Below are positions 63,186 through 64,000 of a stretch of 64,000 nucleotides of DNA, piece by piece. The notes beneath the pieces are model-generated. The model was not told the DNA's origin. It saw only the letters and a list, made by a program, of their open reading frames with translations, and did not search any database. Origin of the DNA: Porodaedalea pini (lineage: Eukaryota; Basidiomycota; Agaricomycetes; Hymenochaetales; Hymenochaetaceae); contig NBAY01000007.1 of assembly GCA_002794775.1 (NCBI GenBank), positions 1,054,001 through 1,118,000 on the forward strand, given 5' to 3'. Each line of letters starts with the position of its first letter. Positions within the stretch are counted from its first letter, which is position 1. A program made the position numbers and the translations under genes.

Positions 63186-64000
63186 CGCCTGTTGAAGACT
63201 ATTATGGACCGAGCAAGTCGTAGTGCCTACTGCTGGTCCTGTGCAAAATCCTGCGTTGACTTTGAGGCTGTATGCGCTTCAGCCTTTGGACAATTGCATG
63301 TCCATCCTACTGGATCGTAAGGGTCACTTCCCCTAGCTCTCCATAGGGCATGATCGTATTTCAAGGGCCTGTGGCATTTGCCACATTGTTCTGACTCCGT
63401 AACTTGCTTGATTCGATGTCCTCCAGGTTTCTTTCCTGGTTTCTTCTTCGGCTTACTCCTGAAGTTATTCTTCTTTGGCCTGAGTGGTTCTCTGCACTGG
63501 GACTTGTAGTGTCCCGGCTTTCCACAATTGTAGCATGTCCTTTTCCTGATGCCGGTCTCTTGGCAATCTGGAATGCATCTACGTCCATAGCGTCTGGATC
63601 GCGTCTGTTGCCTGGTTCATTCTTTGGCTTATGATAGTATGCCACTCCGTCTCATAGGTAGTTTGGCTTGTGTGGTCCGCGCTGCATCATTGTCCTAGCC
63701 TGCTGGGCTCGATGGATTTCCTCGGTTTTCTGCATCCACCACTCTGCACTTTCGTCCTGTGCTGAGGGGTTTGAGTTGATAATCCTGTCGGCCAACCAGC
63801 GTGGTAATCCTTTGATGTACCTGACACGCTTCATGTAGGGTGTCATCTGGTCATCTGGAACTAGTGTCTGCAGTCGCTTGAATTCCAAATTATATGACGG
63901 GATGTCGTTGCGGCCCATTTCGATGTTGTCTAACTGACTAACATGAACCAGTTGCGATTTAATGAATCCTTCCGCTCGTTCTTCCAAGAACTCCACAAAT
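63186..64000 (-). CDS. Ty3/gypsy gag: capsid C-terminal part and CCHC knuckle (partial)
   Basis: The end of Gag enters from beyond the window. The capsid-like part reads MEFLEERAEGFIKSQLVHVS and YNLEFKRLQTLVPDDQMTPY, then MKRVRYIKGLPRWLADRI (a typical LP-x-W turn). After a stop at 63652 and a frame change near 63560 a perfect CCHC zinc knuckle appears, CYNCGKPGHYKSQC (about 63500-63550), then a basic tail (PKKNNFRSKPKKKPGKKPGG). The frame breaks make this copy non-functional. Confidence 0.7.

Larger units (their letters stand above)
54943..64000 (-). mobile_element. Ty3/gypsy (chromodomain) LTR retrotransposon, 5' end outside the window
   Basis: Order on the minus strand from 64000 down: gag capsid, CCHC zinc knuckle, protease, basic linker, reverse transcriptase, RNase H, integrase, chromodomain, two extra ORFs joined by TAATG, an antisense spliced gene, a third extra ORF, and a probable LTR. 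The pol-type order with RT before integrase and a C-terminal chromodomain identifies a chromovirus of the Metaviridae type. Several one-base frameshifts (near 59911, 62170, 62845 and 63560) mean this copy cannot make an intact Gag-Pol as it stands. The ~3 kb of extra coding DNA downstream of integrase is unusual. Confidence 0.8.

Noticed and set aside
1..64000. CRISPR array, operon or prokaryotic features
   Set aside because: No regularly spaced repeats, and gene structure is eukaryotic throughout.

Overview
The window reads as nuclear DNA of a filamentous basidiomycete, most likely an agaricomycete. Genes are split by many short GT-AG introns (mostly 50-65 bases). The recognisable proteins are fungal (ArAE_2-type transporter, Sct1/Gpt2-type acyltransferase, API5, DOMON-cytochrome b561, CRAL-TRIO, FAD monooxygenase, GPI-type aspartic protease, eIF2B gamma). 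Other markers are a DUF6533 membrane protein and a chromodomain Ty3/gypsy element. All assignments come from reading motifs and splice frames by eye; no search was run.

Layout. 1-3543: 3' part of a transporter gene (+). 3430-10520: a duplicated block (+) with MIF4G-like genes A, B and C, a frameshifted pyroglutamyl-peptidase copy and two copies of a ~330-base repeat (R). 10756-18830: conserved genes, namely the acyltransferase (-), the divergent API5 gene (+) and DOMON-b561 (+). 19245-30505: a second rearranged zone holding R, MIF4G-like pseudogenes D and E, a relic, a truncated API5 copy, a copy of the transporter 3' end, and a ~2.3 kb-armed near-palindrome around 27.7 kb. 30539-42842: conserved genes, namely CRAL-TRIO, FAD monooxygenase, aspartic protease and eIF2B gamma, all (-). 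44976-46732: a DUF6533 gene with a one-base frameshift. 47076-52332: a third block (-) with intact pyroglutamyl-peptidase, R, and MIF4G-like G (broken), F (intact) and H (intact, divergent). 52740-54901: two unplaced ORFs. About 54943 to the window end: a Ty3/gypsy element on the minus strand.

How it fits together. Housekeeping genes form two quiet islands. Between and around them the same few modules (MIF4G-like gene, R, pyroglutamyl-peptidase, pieces of neighbouring genes) have been copied, inverted and permuted. The left block (R, peptidase, tail of H, B, C, R) is a circular permutation of the right block (H, F, G, R, peptidase). That is the order expected if a circular intermediate had integrated at an existing R copy.

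The retroelement carries three extra sense-strand ORFs downstream of integrase, two of them joined by a TAATG overlap. Between them, on the opposite strand, lies a compact gene with two canonical phase-0 introns that encodes a ~108-residue single-pass membrane protein. It is divergent from one of the extra ORFs across a 237-base interval. This antisense cargo gene and the MIF4G-like expansion are the two most unusual things here.
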